Virus record (IMG/VR): IMGVR_UViG_3300007345_000070 | Coordinates: 1-46,715 of that record | DNA from: a virus | DNA length: 46,715 nt | Reading direction: 5' to 3' (one strand) | In this document: positions 25,892 through 35,389 of the stretch, piece after piece | How the letters are laid out: every line of letters starts with the position of its first letter | How positions within the stretch are numbered: the stretch's first letter is position 1 | Translations under genes and position numbers: made by a program | The notes under the pieces: model-generated | Seen by the model: the letters and a program-made list of their open reading frames with translations, nothing else | Told to the model about the DNA's origin: nothing | The model's database searches: none

Positions 25892-26078
25892 GGTTTGATT
25901 TGTGAAAAAAAAATAATATATTCATTAAAATGATGTTAATTATTTAAAATGATTGATTCAGACTTGAATCGATCGTTGGACCATATATGTAATATATGTG
26001 TCTGACTATAATTAATTATAATAATATTATTAATTGGATTAATTGGATTAATTACAGTTATTTCTTATTATATAATAT
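25892..26078. other. Structured A/T-rich intergenic region before the primase gene
   Basis: This 187-base gap contains no convincing gene. It holds a hairpin GATTCA-gact-TGAATC (25955-25970) and a stronger one centred on CATATAT-gta-ATATATG (25982-25998), extended by GGAC/GTCT with a single bulge (25978-26003). TCAGAC (25958-25963) could instead pair with GTCTGA (26000-26005), which would exclude both hairpins. Two tandem AATTGGATT units follow (26032-26049), then a promoter-like TTTCTTATTATATAAT. It may combine an end of the upstream transcript with a regulated start for the primase and recombination genes. Confidence 0.4.
26041..26071 (+). promoter_or_regulatory. Candidate early/middle promoter before primase
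   Basis: AATTGGAT (26041-26048), 12 bases, then TTTCTTATTAT matches the spacing of the blocks before the CAP and uvdE genes, although TGCA is absent. The ATG of the primase follows 7 bases after the block. Confidence 0.4.
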
Positions 26079-27023
26079 ATGCAAAATCTTAAATTACTAC
26101 AGTTACTGGAATCTGTCTTAGGTAAAGGTAAATCTACATCAGGTAATAACGTTGCATTTTTCTCACCATTTACTTCACATTATAAACCCAAATTAGAAAT
26201 AGATATCAATACAACTAGCGAAGGTCAAAATGCTTGGCACTGTTGGATATCTGATAAAAAAGGCAGAAGTATAAACAGTTTATTTAAACAAATGAACTTA
26301 GGTAAACAATATTTTGAACAACTGTCTAAAATAATAAAGTCAGCAAAATATAAAAACTTTGACAATGAAGTTAAACATGTAGAAACAATATCATTGCCTG
26401 AAGAATATATTCCATTGTGGAAACATAAAAAGACTCCTGACTTTCGTAATGCTATATCATATTTGAAAAAACGTGGAGTCACTATATTTGATATCTTGAA
26501 GTATCGAATTGGTTATTGTGAAAGAGGAGAATATAGTGGTAAAATAATTATTCCTAGTTATGATTGCCACGGCCAACTGAATTATTTTGTAAGTAGAGCA
26601 TATTATAGTGCCGATAAATATAAACACAAGAATCCAAAAGTAAGCAAAGACATCATAGGATTTGATTTGCTTATTAATTGGGAAGAGCCAATTATACTTT
26701 GTGAAGGATCATTTGACGCAATTGCAATAAAAAGAAATGCAATACCATTATTTGGTAAAATCATACAACCACAACTACAGAAAAAGATTATTGAAAAACG
26801 AGTCAAAGACATTTATATATGTTTAGATGCTGACGCTATTCGCAATGCATTGAGTATTGCAGAACGTTTTATGGGTGAAGGGTTAAATGTATATTTTATA
26901 GAATTAAAAGACAAAGATGCATCCGATTTAGGATTTCATCGTATAACAGAAATTATAGAACAAACTGGAGTAATGACATTTGAACAACTAATGCAACTCC
27001 GAATGGGTATTTTATGGAAATAA
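26079..27023 (+). CDS. gp61: DNA primase, gp61-like, with Toprim domain
   Basis: A 314-residue protein. The N-terminal 100 residues have the layout of a T4 gp61-type primase (FFSPFTSHYKPKLEID, then AWHCWISDKKGRSINSLFK). The catalytic Toprim domain follows, with the Glu motif ILCEGSFDAIA (Glu209) and the Asp motif ICLDADA (Asp250, Asp252). It makes the RNA primers for lagging-strand synthesis with the phage helicase, which is not in this window. The length is close to T4 gp61 (342 residues). Its end overlaps the start of the Mre11-Rad50 fusion gene by 10 bases, so the two are coupled. Confidence 0.85.
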   Translation: MQNLKLLQLLESVLGKGKSTSGNNVAFFSPFTSHYKPKLEIDINTTSEGQNAWHCWISDKKGRSINSLFKQMNLGKQYFEQLSKIIKSAKYKNFDNEVKHVETISLPEEYIPLWKHKKTPDFRNAISYLKKRGVTIFDILKYRIGYCERGEYSGKIIIPSYDCHGQLNYFVSRAYYSADKYKHKNPKVSKDIIGFDLLINWEEPIILCEGSFDAIAIKRNAIPLFGKIIQPQLQKKIIEKRVKDIYICLDADAIRNALSIAERFMGEGLNVYFIELKDKDASDLGFHRITEIIEQTGVMTFEQLMQLRMGILWK

Positions 27024-30000
27024 CAAAAGCAGATAAAATTTATCATATATCTGACGTGCATATTCGTACGTTAAAACGACATAAAGAGTATCGCCATGTA
27101 TTCGAAAACATGTTTGATTACATTAATAAAACTAAAACTGAAAATAGTATAGCAGTAGTTACTGGAGACATAGTTCATAGTAAATTGGATATGTCCCCAG
27201 AGTTAGTTAGAATGCTTACTGATTTTTTTAGAGGATTCAATATTCCTACGATTGTTATTCTTGGTAATCATGACATGAATCTAAACAATTTATATCGTGA
27301 AGATGCGTTGTCTCCGGTATTAGACATGATTGCTAATGATAACATTGTTTTTATAAAAGATAATGGTACCTTTGACTTTGCTGGAATAACTTGGAATCAT
27401 ATGGCTGTTGATGTTGAGCCTGCTCAATACGTAAAAGGAGAAGACATTGTAACAGACAACTTGAAGATTGCATTACACCATGGTGCCGTGCATTCTGCTA
27501 AAACAGATATAGGATATGAAATATCCAATGAGCATGTTACTACTGACTTGTTTTCCGGACACGACTTAACACTACTAGGTGACATTCATAAACCGGCTCA
27601 ATTCTTAACTGAAACTATTGCATACCCTGGCTCACTTATACAACAAAATCATGGCGAAGCATTAGATCATGGAATACTTGTTTGGGATGTAGAAACAAGA
27701 AAAGCTGAATTTGTAGAAATACACAATGATTACGGATATGTAACTATAGAAACAGAAGGCTCTCAAATTGTCAAGTCACCACATCGTATGCCTAACAAGC
27801 CTAGAATAAGAATCAAGTTCAATGAAACCAGTGCAGCAGATATGAAACGATTGGTTACTATGATTCGTAAAAAATACAATGTTCAAGATATTACCATACA
27901 ACGAACCATATCTGCACAAAATAATGCTGAGTCTGGAACTATTACAATTGGCAATGTTCGAGACGTTGAATATCAAAATACATTATTAACTGACTTTATT
28001 AACACTAAATTTCCGCAAGCAACTACCGATGAGTTAGATGCAATAAGACATATTAATCGATCTATTAATTCTAAACTCCCAGCAGTTGAATCAGTACGTC
28101 ATATAACATGGCATCCGGTATCATTCGAATTTGATAATATGTTTTCATATGGAGAAGGTAACCGAGTAGACTTTAATAAAATGAGTGATGTGTGTGGTTT
28201 ATTTGCTGCAAATACAAGTGGTAAGTCAAGTTTATTAGATGCTATAACATATACTATATTTGACAAATGTAGTAAAACAAGCAAAGCCCATGAAGTGTTA
28301 AACAATAAAAAGTCTGGATTTCGTGGAGTGTTTAAATTTAAAATGAATGATGTTCTTTATACAATTGAACGTGTTGGTACTAAGAAAAAAGACAACCATG
28401 TAAAAGTAGACGTTAACTTTTATACTGAATCAGAAAATTTAAATGGTGATGAGCGAAGTGATACAAATAAAAGTATACGTCGTTATTTAGGAACATACAA
28501 TGATTTTATTTTAACTGCATTTTCACTTCAAGCAGATAATAATAATTTTATAGAAAAGTCACAGCGAGAAAGAAAAGACTTATTATCTCAATTTTTAGAC
28601 ATCACGGTATTTGAACAACTTTATCATTTAGCAACAGATGAAATAAAAGAAACAGCTGGTCGCCTTAAAGCATTTAAGAAAACTGATTTTGCAGAAACAA
28701 TAACATCTGCAGACGCTGTTATTAATAACAATGAAAAATTAATTGCTGACACTAACAAAAAAGAATCAGACAAACAAACTAAAAGAAATCAATTACAAGA
28801 TTCTATAGTACAACTAATTGAAACAAAAAAACCTACAAGTTATGAAGGTGATGATATTAAAACGTTACAAGATACTGAAGTTGATTTAACTGAAAAAATA
28901 GAAAAGCTTCAAGAAACAATTGAAGAAACAGAACAAACAATTTCAGAATATCAAGATAAAATTGATAATATAGAACAGACAATTGCAATACAAAATTACA
29001 ATGTTGATAACTTAAAAGACAAAGACAAACAATTAACGGATACCGAATTTAAAATTGATGGTTTACGGGAAGAATTAAAAAAACAACAAAGAATAGTAAA
29101 TGATAAGCAAACAAAAATTGAACATCTTGAGACGCACAAATATGACCCAAATTGTGAATACTGTGTGTCTAACGTTTTCGTGCAAGATGCAATACAAGCC
29201 AAGAACGACATTGATCAAGATAGAAAAGTATTAACAGGTATTGAAGATGATATCGAATTAAGTAAAAGTTTACAAGATAGTTTAACTGTATATAAAACGC
29301 AACTTAACGATTATAATACTGCAATCGATAATATCGACACATATAAAAATAAAATTGAAATTGCTGAGTTACAACTTCAGATTCATGAAAATGATCTGCA
29401 AACCAAAGAAACAGAATTAGAAAACAACATAGAAAGACAAGAATCGTTTAAACGAAATGAGTCTGCTATTATTTGGAATAAAGATATTGATAAAAATATT
29501 AATGATTGTAAAGGTAAAATTGATACAATTTCTGGTCAAATAAAAACACTTCAAGATCAAATTAAAACCAATCATGGAGAAATACAAGTTGCTAAAACAA
29601 AAAAGAAAACAGCATTAGAGCAATTAGAAACATATCAGCAATTAGAAACAGAATATAAAGCATATGAATATTATTTAAAATCTGTTAAACGAGATGGTAT
29701 TCCGTATGAATTAATATCCAAGGCAATTCCTAAAATAGAATCAGAAATAAACAATGTTTTAAATCAAGTAGTAGATTTTAACATGGTTATGAATACTGAT
29801 GGTAAAAATATTAACGGATATATTATATATGATCAAGACAATTATTGGCCATTAGAATTAACGAGCGGCATGGAAAGATTTATATCTAGTTTAGCAATAC
29901 GCATAGCACTTATCAATGTTTCAGCATTACCACGTCCTAATTTTATAGCAATCGACGAAGGTTGGGGTAGTTTAGATGCAGAACATATTTCTGCAGTTGC

Positions 30001-30136
30001 AAATTTATTTGATTATTTTAGAACTAAATTTGATTTCTCAATTATTATATCTCACGTAGACACAATGAGAGATATGGTAGATAATTTAATTGAAGTAAAT
30101 AAAAATGACGGATACAGCCAGATTCTTCATGTTTGA
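27014..30136 (+). CDS. gp47-gp46: Fused Mre11-Rad50 recombination nuclease (gp47-gp46 in one chain)
   Basis: One uninterrupted frame of 1040 residues holds both halves of the SbcCD-type complex. Residues 1-340 are the Mre11/gp47 phosphoesterase: ISDVHIR (Asp14, His16), VVTGDIVHS, ILGNHDM, ALHHGAVHS and LLGDIHKP. From residue 366 (WHPVSFEFDNMFSYGEG) begins the Rad50/gp46 ATPase: AANTSGKSS (398-406), a long split coiled coil, the zinc hook C714-E-Y-C717, the signature LTSGMERF (949-956) and Walker B FIAIDEG with Asp981-Glu982. In T4 these are separate genes. The complex resects DNA ends for recombination-dependent replication and host DNA breakdown. The first Walker A glycine is replaced by Ala398. 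The upstream primase overlaps it by 10 bases. Confidence 0.92.
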   Translation: MEITKADKIYHISDVHIRTLKRHKEYRHVFENMFDYINKTKTENSIAVVTGDIVHSKLDMSPELVRMLTDFFRGFNIPTIVILGNHDMNLNNLYREDALSPVLDMIANDNIVFIKDNGTFDFAGITWNHMAVDVEPAQYVKGEDIVTDNLKIALHHGAVHSAKTDIGYEISNEHVTTDLFSGHDLTLLGDIHKPAQFLTETIAYPGSLIQQNHGEALDHGILVWDVETRKAEFVEIHNDYGYVTIETEGSQIVKSPHRMPNKPRIRIKFNETSAADMKRLVTMIRKKYNVQDITIQRTISAQNNAESGTITIGNVRDVEYQNTLLTDFINTKFPQATTDELDAIRHINRSINSKLPAVESVRHITWHPVSFEFDNMFSYGEGNRVDFNKMSDVCGLFAANTSGKSSLLDAITYTIFDKCSKTSKAHEVLNNKKSGFRGVFKFKMNDVLYTIERVGTKKKDNHVKVDVNFYTESENLNGDERSDTNKSIRRYLGTYNDFILTAFSLQADNNNFIEKSQRERKDLLSQFLDITVFEQLYHLATDEIKETAGRLKAFKKTDFAETITSADAVINNNEKLIADTNKKESDKQTKRNQLQDSIVQLIETKKPTSYEGDDIKTLQDTEVDLTEKIEKLQETIEETEQTISEYQDKIDNIEQTIAIQNYNVDNLKDKDKQLTDTEFKIDGLREELKKQQRIVNDKQTKIEHLETHKYDPNCEYCVSNVFVQDAIQAKNDIDQDRKVLTGIEDDIELSKSLQDSLTVYKTQLNDYNTAIDNIDTYKNKIEIAELQLQIHENDLQTKETELENNIERQESFKRNESAIIWNKDIDKNINDCKGKIDTISGQIKTLQDQIKTNHGEIQVAKTKKKTALEQLETYQQLETEYKAYEYYLKSVKRDGIPYELISKAIPKIESEINNVLNQVVDFNMVMNTDGKNINGYIIYDQDNYWPLELTSGMERFISSLAIRIALINVSALPRPNFIAIDEGWGSLDAEHISAVANLFDYFRTKFDFSIIISHVDTMRDMVDNLIEVNKNDGYSQILHV

Positions 30137-30144
30137 TATTTATA
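30136..30144 (+). promoter_or_regulatory. ATATTTATA motif (candidate late promoter)
   Basis: ATATTTATATAAAA overlaps the last base of the fusion gene's stop codon and ends 18 bases before the ATG at 30163. It marks the change from DNA metabolism to late tail genes. Confidence 0.55.
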
Positions 30145-30162
30145 TAAAAAGTGTAATTATCA

Positions 30163-32874
30163 ATGGAACGCAAACAAGCAGTCTATAAAGGTTTAGAATT
30201 TATTCCAGTTTTATATGAAGATGATTCATTAACATCTCCAGACTATTTTCAGATATCCGAATTTCCATTACGACTTACTGCTGGTAAAAATCTTTTTAAA
30301 CTTCGAGGTCATCCTACTAATTTACGAGTTGGTGGTGCACTAGGAATTGAAGTATTAGATTATAACGGTGATCCTATATATACTGAAGTAGTAGATTATA
30401 TTGACGAAGATAAAAGTCGTGTTATAGCAATTTATATATATGAAGACACATCACCTGGAGATTGTACTATTACCTTAGTAGCTGAAGCTACAACAATCGA
30501 AAATAATCCAGTGCCGATTGATTGGCAAGGCAAAGTAAATTTAAGATGGAAGCGCACAGTACCTGTAAACCCAATGGTAGCAAACGTTTCTGAAATAATA
30601 TTTGATAAATTACCCGTAGTAACAGTTCAAGAACAAATTGGAGTTCAATTAGATCGACAATATGCTACAACCCAATTTCCTACTTATAACACCGGGACTG
30701 TTCGTTTCTTTTCACAAAACGGACAACCAGCTATTGAATTAACCGGCGGAGAATTTGAATCTGATATGAAAACTGGAACTATTACTGTTTCGTCGCCTAC
30801 AAATCCTACGCCTACACCTGCGTATCCGATTGTTAGCACACCTTATGTGTCTACAATTAAAAAGATATTAACTCCAACTACTGCATTGTTAGATCAAGAC
30901 TATACGGTGTATAGTAGCGAAAGTATATTTCCACACACATACAATGAATTTGAAAATAGTTCATATTCGTTATCATATGAATCTACACCAGTATATATAG
31001 AAACTGAAAACTCACAATCATTTGCATATATACAAATAGAAGGATTAGAACCAGCTACTGGTGATGTTAGTCGAACTAAGGTTTATACTAATAATAAAGG
31101 AACAGTTGGCACATGGGAATTAGTTAATGATGTAGAATTAGAAGAAACAGAAATATTTGTACCTAGCACATCATCATTATTACCAGACGTTAGCATTGGA
31201 ACATTTGTAACACAGAGCACTATTGATACATATTGGGAAGCACATTCATATCAAGGAAAATCAGAAGGCACTGCTCCAACATTAACATGGACTACTGAAT
31301 CATTAGATCGAGCTACATTAATAGATAGTTCTATAGACATAACTGCAAATAATAGCGTATTAACATTTCAAAATAAAGATGCATATAAAGGTGTATTTAT
31401 TGCTACGAGTTCATATAAAGTAACATTAGATGCATTAGGAACTCGTAGCAGTGTTAGTAGTAACAATGATCCGGTAATTAGTATTTATATATCCGGAAGT
31501 GCATTTGATTATGATACTACAGATTTATTTAATCAAGATTTACCAAAAACATTAGGAAAACGAATTGGTGAGCTTCGTGTTACTGGAGACTCTCAAAGAT
31601 TTGATGACGAAACATTTAGTTTTGAAACTAATAGTGCAGGCCATGGAAGTATAATATTAGTAGTAGAAAGTGGAATTTGGCAAGTTGCTGATATTCGAAC
31701 TACAACAGACAATGATGCAGGATATACTCCAAATTATACCAGGATAAAAACATTTGTAGAAACTACACATAAAATAGACAATCAAATATCTTTTAAAGTA
31801 GAATATTACAATGTAGACGGTGTAGCTAGTAAACAAATAACATATGTATATGATAAGAATTGGGAAGGCGGAAATCGTTATGTAGACGGTGATTTTTCAA
31901 TGCTTACTGGATCTTTATATGTAGCAGATTCATTAAATAGTGGTGTAGCTATAACTGGTAATAGTGGTACGGGATTTGTTAGATCATTGGGATATGATGG
32001 GTTTGAATCTGGATATCCCGGATTTTTATTGTGGAGTGGATCTGCACTACCTGGTTTTAATACTAAAGGCGGAGTTCCATATAGTGGTGTAGGATTAGAA
32101 TTATATTTAGATAATAATAGTTATTTTAGATATTCTACTACAGATGATGAAATATATATAGCAACACAAAATTTCTTTTTAGGAGATCCAAATACTGCGT
32201 TTATAAGTGGTAGTGATAGCAACATAGAAATATCTGCAAGTGGATTTCATTTAACACCAGAAGGAGATGTTACTGCATCTAGCTTTATCGCTCAGCAAGG
32301 AGGAAACACATTATTTGATAGTAACAATGAATTTGTAGATGGAAAAAATATAGGCCGAGTAGTTTATTTTGATAGAGATGAATTTACACATACCGGAAAT
32401 ATTGGAACAAGTGGAGGAACTCCAGTAACGGCATCGGTATTTGAAACGTTTATACTACCTGGAGAAACAAGAATGCAATTATCATGTATGCTTGAATTTA
32501 GGAACTCAGCTGGGTCAAATAAAAGTTTACAAACAGCTGTATATATACAATCTGCTAGCTATACATCATCAATATCAGATGATACTGCAGATCATTACGA
32601 TTCTTGGAGTAATTCTACTTTATTAAGTACTACAACATTATTATCAGTGATTGGAGCTGGAGATACCGGATCGACTGGTCGTACTACTGAACTCGTTACG
32701 GGAAATAATTTAGATAATTTTCAAGGTACATTTGTTAAAGTTTTTTTAATAGTACAACATCCAGGCGCAGGACACCTAGATTCATTATTAAAAATGAAAA
32801 ATTTTGTATTTAGAACAAGTAGAACAGTTGGTGGAGCAACAACGCCACCTTTAGCACCACTACCACCAGGATAA
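30163..32874 (+). CDS. Large tail fiber/tail-tip structural protein
   Basis: A 903-residue beta-rich protein. The N-terminal 150 residues (FQISEFPLRLTAGKNLFKLRG, then GGALGIEVLDYNGDPIYTEV, then WQGKVNLRWKRTVPVNP) look like an attachment domain made of Ig-like strands. The centre is Ser/Thr-rich. Residues of about 660-720 contain the fibre-type stretch FFLGDPNTAFISGSDSNIE, ISASGFHLTPEGDVTAS, seen in tail-tip and fibre proteins of many phages. The C-terminal 150 residues form another beta domain (DEFTHTGNIGTSGGTPVTAS) and end in a Pro-rich tail. It is alone behind its own motif. Receptor contact is likely, though unproven. Confidence 0.65.
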   Translation: MERKQAVYKGLEFIPVLYEDDSLTSPDYFQISEFPLRLTAGKNLFKLRGHPTNLRVGGALGIEVLDYNGDPIYTEVVDYIDEDKSRVIAIYIYEDTSPGDCTITLVAEATTIENNPVPIDWQGKVNLRWKRTVPVNPMVANVSEIIFDKLPVVTVQEQIGVQLDRQYATTQFPTYNTGTVRFFSQNGQPAIELTGGEFESDMKTGTITVSSPTNPTPTPAYPIVSTPYVSTIKKILTPTTALLDQDYTVYSSESIFPHTYNEFENSSYSLSYESTPVYIETENSQSFAYIQIEGLEPATGDVSRTKVYTNNKGTVGTWELVNDVELEETEIFVPSTSSLLPDVSIGTFVTQSTIDTYWEAHSYQGKSEGTAPTLTWTTESLDRATLIDSSIDITANNSVLTFQNKDAYKGVFIATSSYKVTLDALGTRSSVSSNNDPVISIYISGSAFDYDTTDLFNQDLPKTLGKRIGELRVTGDSQRFDDETFSFETNSAGHGSIILVVESGIWQVADIRTTTDNDAGYTPNYTRIKTFVETTHKIDNQISFKVEYYNVDGVASKQITYVYDKNWEGGNRYVDGDFSMLTGSLYVADSLNSGVAITGNSGTGFVRSLGYDGFESGYPGFLLWSGSALPGFNTKGGVPYSGVGLELYLDNNSYFRYSTTDDEIYIATQNFFLGDPNTAFISGSDSNIEISASGFHLTPEGDVTASSFIAQQGGNTLFDSNNEFVDGKNIGRVVYFDRDEFTHTGNIGTSGGTPVTASVFETFILPGETRMQLSCMLEFRNSAGSNKSLQTAVYIQSASYTSSISDDTADHYDSWSNSTLLSTTTLLSVIGAGDTGSTGRTTELVTGNNLDNFQGTFVKVFLIVQHPGAGHLDSLLKMKNFVFRTSRTVGGATTPPLAPLPPG

Positions 32875-32885
32875 TTTAATTAAAC

Positions 32886-32894
32886 ATATTTATA
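32886..32894 (+). promoter_or_regulatory. ATATTTATA motif (candidate late promoter)
   Basis: ATATTTATATAAA lies only 4 bases before the ATG at 32899. The start is well fixed by the nucleotidyltransferase motif at residues 8-19, so a promoter here implies a leaderless or nearly leaderless message. Confidence 0.45.
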
Positions 32895-32898
32895 TAAA

Positions 32899-35361
32899 AT
32901 GAATAAAACTACAGTACTTTTTCCAGGCGGGTTTAAACCATTAACAGGTGCCCATTTAACATTAGCACAACGCTATGCAAATTCTTCCAATGTAGAACGA
33001 GTAATAATGCTCATCGGTCCAAAAGAACGAGATGGGGTAAGTCGTCAAGACAGCGAAGAAATATTTCGATTAATTAACACTAATCCTAAAATAGAAATAC
33101 GTCCTACAGACTTTAACAGTCCAATAATGGCTGCGTATGAATTTTTATTTGCACTGCCAGAAGATGATATGGGAACATATGCAATGGCTGCATCTAAAAA
33201 AGGAGATGATTACGCTAGGACATTGAGTTTTGCAGGAAACGTAGAAAAATATAAAACTGTCGGAGACAAAAAAGGCAGAAAAATCCCGGCCGGCGTAGAA
33301 GTGAATCCATTAGAGATAGATGTTGAACCATTAACATATAGTAACGGCGATCCTATTTCAGCCAGCACTATACGACAAGCAATTGCTAATAATGACTATG
33401 AAACATTTGCAGCATCATATCCTGGAACAAAAGAAGCCGTTCTTAAAAATATATGGCAAATGCTAACCGGAGTGCAGGAGTCAATATTTAGCAAATCGTG
33501 GTGGGGCAATCAATTAGCAGAAGATATAGACGAAGTAGCAGAAGGATATCAAACTCCTAAATTAGCTCGAGCTCACGATAAAAAAATAAAAAAACTAAGA
33601 AAACATTTAGATCGAAGTCGCGGAGAAGAATTTGTATATGATTTTGCTAATTTTGGTAAAACTGTGTTTGGTGCACCATTATATGAAAATTATATTACGC
33701 GTGACGAATTAAAATCTATAGAACCAACCGTAGACAGATTCTTTAAGCGTTACGGTATTGATGTAGACTTTCAAGGATATGCAACGCATTTTATGGACCG
33801 ATTAAATGATCCTAGAAATGAAGGAACAATTACACTTGACGATTTAGAAAATTTATTTTTAGATTTATCATCAGAGTATGGCGAAGAAATAGTCCAACAA
33901 GTAATGAGAGGCAATCCATCAGCAGTAACATCAGACTATCAATTTGACGTTCCCATTCATATGCCATTTCAATTACATTTTGATCAGAGTTTAGGACAAA
34001 TAAAATTGATTCCTAGAACAGTTAAATCACAACGACGTCCATGGAGATCAAATAATCCGTCTGATAAAATATATACAATAGAAAATGTATTAACAGAAGG
34101 CGGCGCAGCAGGACATATGAATCATCCTTATGACTCTCATGGATTAACTTTCAATGACATGAAAGAAATAGTATCCAGAGCATTAGAAGGACGACTTGAC
34201 ATGGAAGAAGCCGTTACTGAAAAGACAGACGGACAGAACATTCAAGTAACTTGGAAAAACGGACAACCAGGTTTTGCTAGGGGAATAAAAACTAGAAAAG
34301 ATCCATTAACACCTGCAGAAATTGTTGCTGAATTTGAAGCAAAATATCAAAAGTCAGTTGAAGCTAATGGAGTTAAAGGGGCAGAAGGATATAAATTAGT
34401 AGTAGACGCATTTCGTGCAACAGCAGAAGATTTAACGGCATCTTTAAGCAAATTATCTAAAGAGACACTTATGCGTATATTTAAAAACGGTAAAGTGTTT
34501 GCAAACATGGAAATTATATATCCTGCTACTACCAATGTTATTGCTTATGAGCAAGCAGTGCTTCAATTTCATAATCTAGTTGAATATGACGAAAATGGAA
34601 AAGTAGTAGAAACAGATGTAACTGGTGGCACTATGCTTCAACAAGTAATACAAGATGCTAATGCACATATGCAAAAGACATTTTCATTTATTCCGCCTAA
34701 CAAATTAAAATTGGGTCGTATAGAAGATTTTGAAGATCAACAAGCAGCATTCTTTGCTGAAATAGATAGTTTAAAAAATCAATTTGGTCTTAAAGAAACT
34801 GATCGTGTATCTGAATATCACAGAGCATGGTGGAAAGACGTCGTACGAGAAAAAGCATATCAATTAGATTATGCTATACCACAAGATGTATTAGAAATAC
34901 TAACTAACCGTTGGGCATTCAATGATAAGTCTACAAGAATAAATAACGTAGTTAAAATGATAGACAATGAATCTTTTTCTGCATGGGTTTCGGCCTTTGA
35001 TAAAAAAGATTTTAAAGCATACCAAAAACAAAATATAGAACCTTTTGAATCTATATTTTTAAAACTTGGTGCGGTAGTGTTAAAAAACATAAAAAACTAT
35101 TTAGCAGTTAGTCCAGATAAAGCAGTTCGTCAAATTAAAAAAGACTTGATGTCATTGATTAAAGACTTACAAACATCAGATAATCCTGACACACTTAAAA
35201 AATTAGAAACACAATTAAAAAAAATAGAACGAATAGGTGGCTTTGATACTATAGTACCAATTGAAGGTATTGTATTTACATATGGTGGTAACACATATAA
35301 GCTAACAGGTTCATTTGCTCCAGTAAATCAGATACTAGGAGTGTTAAAATACGCAAGGTAA
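32899..35361 (+). CDS. Nucleotidyltransferase fused to a nucleic-acid-ligase-like domain
   Basis: An 820-residue, apparently bifunctional protein. Residues 1-200 follow the HxGH cytidylyl/adenylyltransferase fold: FPGGFKPLTGAHLTLA (8-23; the HxGH position reads T-G-A-H) and ISASTIRQA (153-161, the ISSTxxR motif), as in NMN or pantetheine-phosphate adenylyltransferases. Residues 200-395 are unassigned. From about 400 comes a ligase/RNA-ligase-like adenylation domain with motif I E-K442-T-D-G445 and a later strand FANMEIIYP. At the junction, VLTEGGAAGHM (397-407) contains L398-T-E400 followed by Gly, which resembles a prohead protease site. Possible roles are NAD metabolism, RNA repair or DNA end joining; the substrate is unknown. 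It is expressed among late genes. Confidence 0.7.
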   Translation: MNKTTVLFPGGFKPLTGAHLTLAQRYANSSNVERVIMLIGPKERDGVSRQDSEEIFRLINTNPKIEIRPTDFNSPIMAAYEFLFALPEDDMGTYAMAASKKGDDYARTLSFAGNVEKYKTVGDKKGRKIPAGVEVNPLEIDVEPLTYSNGDPISASTIRQAIANNDYETFAASYPGTKEAVLKNIWQMLTGVQESIFSKSWWGNQLAEDIDEVAEGYQTPKLARAHDKKIKKLRKHLDRSRGEEFVYDFANFGKTVFGAPLYENYITRDELKSIEPTVDRFFKRYGIDVDFQGYATHFMDRLNDPRNEGTITLDDLENLFLDLSSEYGEEIVQQVMRGNPSAVTSDYQFDVPIHMPFQLHFDQSLGQIKLIPRTVKSQRRPWRSNNPSDKIYTIENVLTEGGAAGHMNHPYDSHGLTFNDMKEIVSRALEGRLDMEEAVTEKTDGQNIQVTWKNGQPGFARGIKTRKDPLTPAEIVAEFEAKYQKSVEANGVKGAEGYKLVVDAFRATAEDLTASLSKLSKETLMRIFKNGKVFANMEIIYPATTNVIAYEQAVLQFHNLVEYDENGKVVETDVTGGTMLQQVIQDANAHMQKTFSFIPPNKLKLGRIEDFEDQQAAFFAEIDSLKNQFGLKETDRVSEYHRAWWKDVVREKAYQLDYAIPQDVLEILTNRWAFNDKSTRINNVVKMIDNESFSAWVSAFDKKDFKAYQKQNIEPFESIFLKLGAVVLKNIKNYLAVSPDKAVRQIKKDLMSLIKDLQTSDNPDTLKKLETQLKKIERIGGFDTIVPIEGIVFTYGGNTYKLTGSFAPVNQILGVLKYAR

Positions 35362-35369
35362 TATTTATA
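35361..35369 (+). promoter_or_regulatory. ATATTTATA motif (candidate late promoter)
   Basis: ATATTTATATTAAA begins at the last base of the TAA stop of the ligase-like gene and ends 20 bases before the ATG at 35390. Confidence 0.55.
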
Positions 35370-35389
35370 TTAAATAAACGGATAAAAGC

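Noticed and set aside
26032-26049. Tandem AATTGGATT units as an origin or CRISPR-like repeat
   Set aside because: Only two short copies without spacers; more likely part of a promoter region or chance.
25892-26078. Possible tRNA in the 187-base gap
   Set aside because: No cloverleaf with acceptor stem, T-loop GTTCGA-type sequence or anticodon arm could be built.
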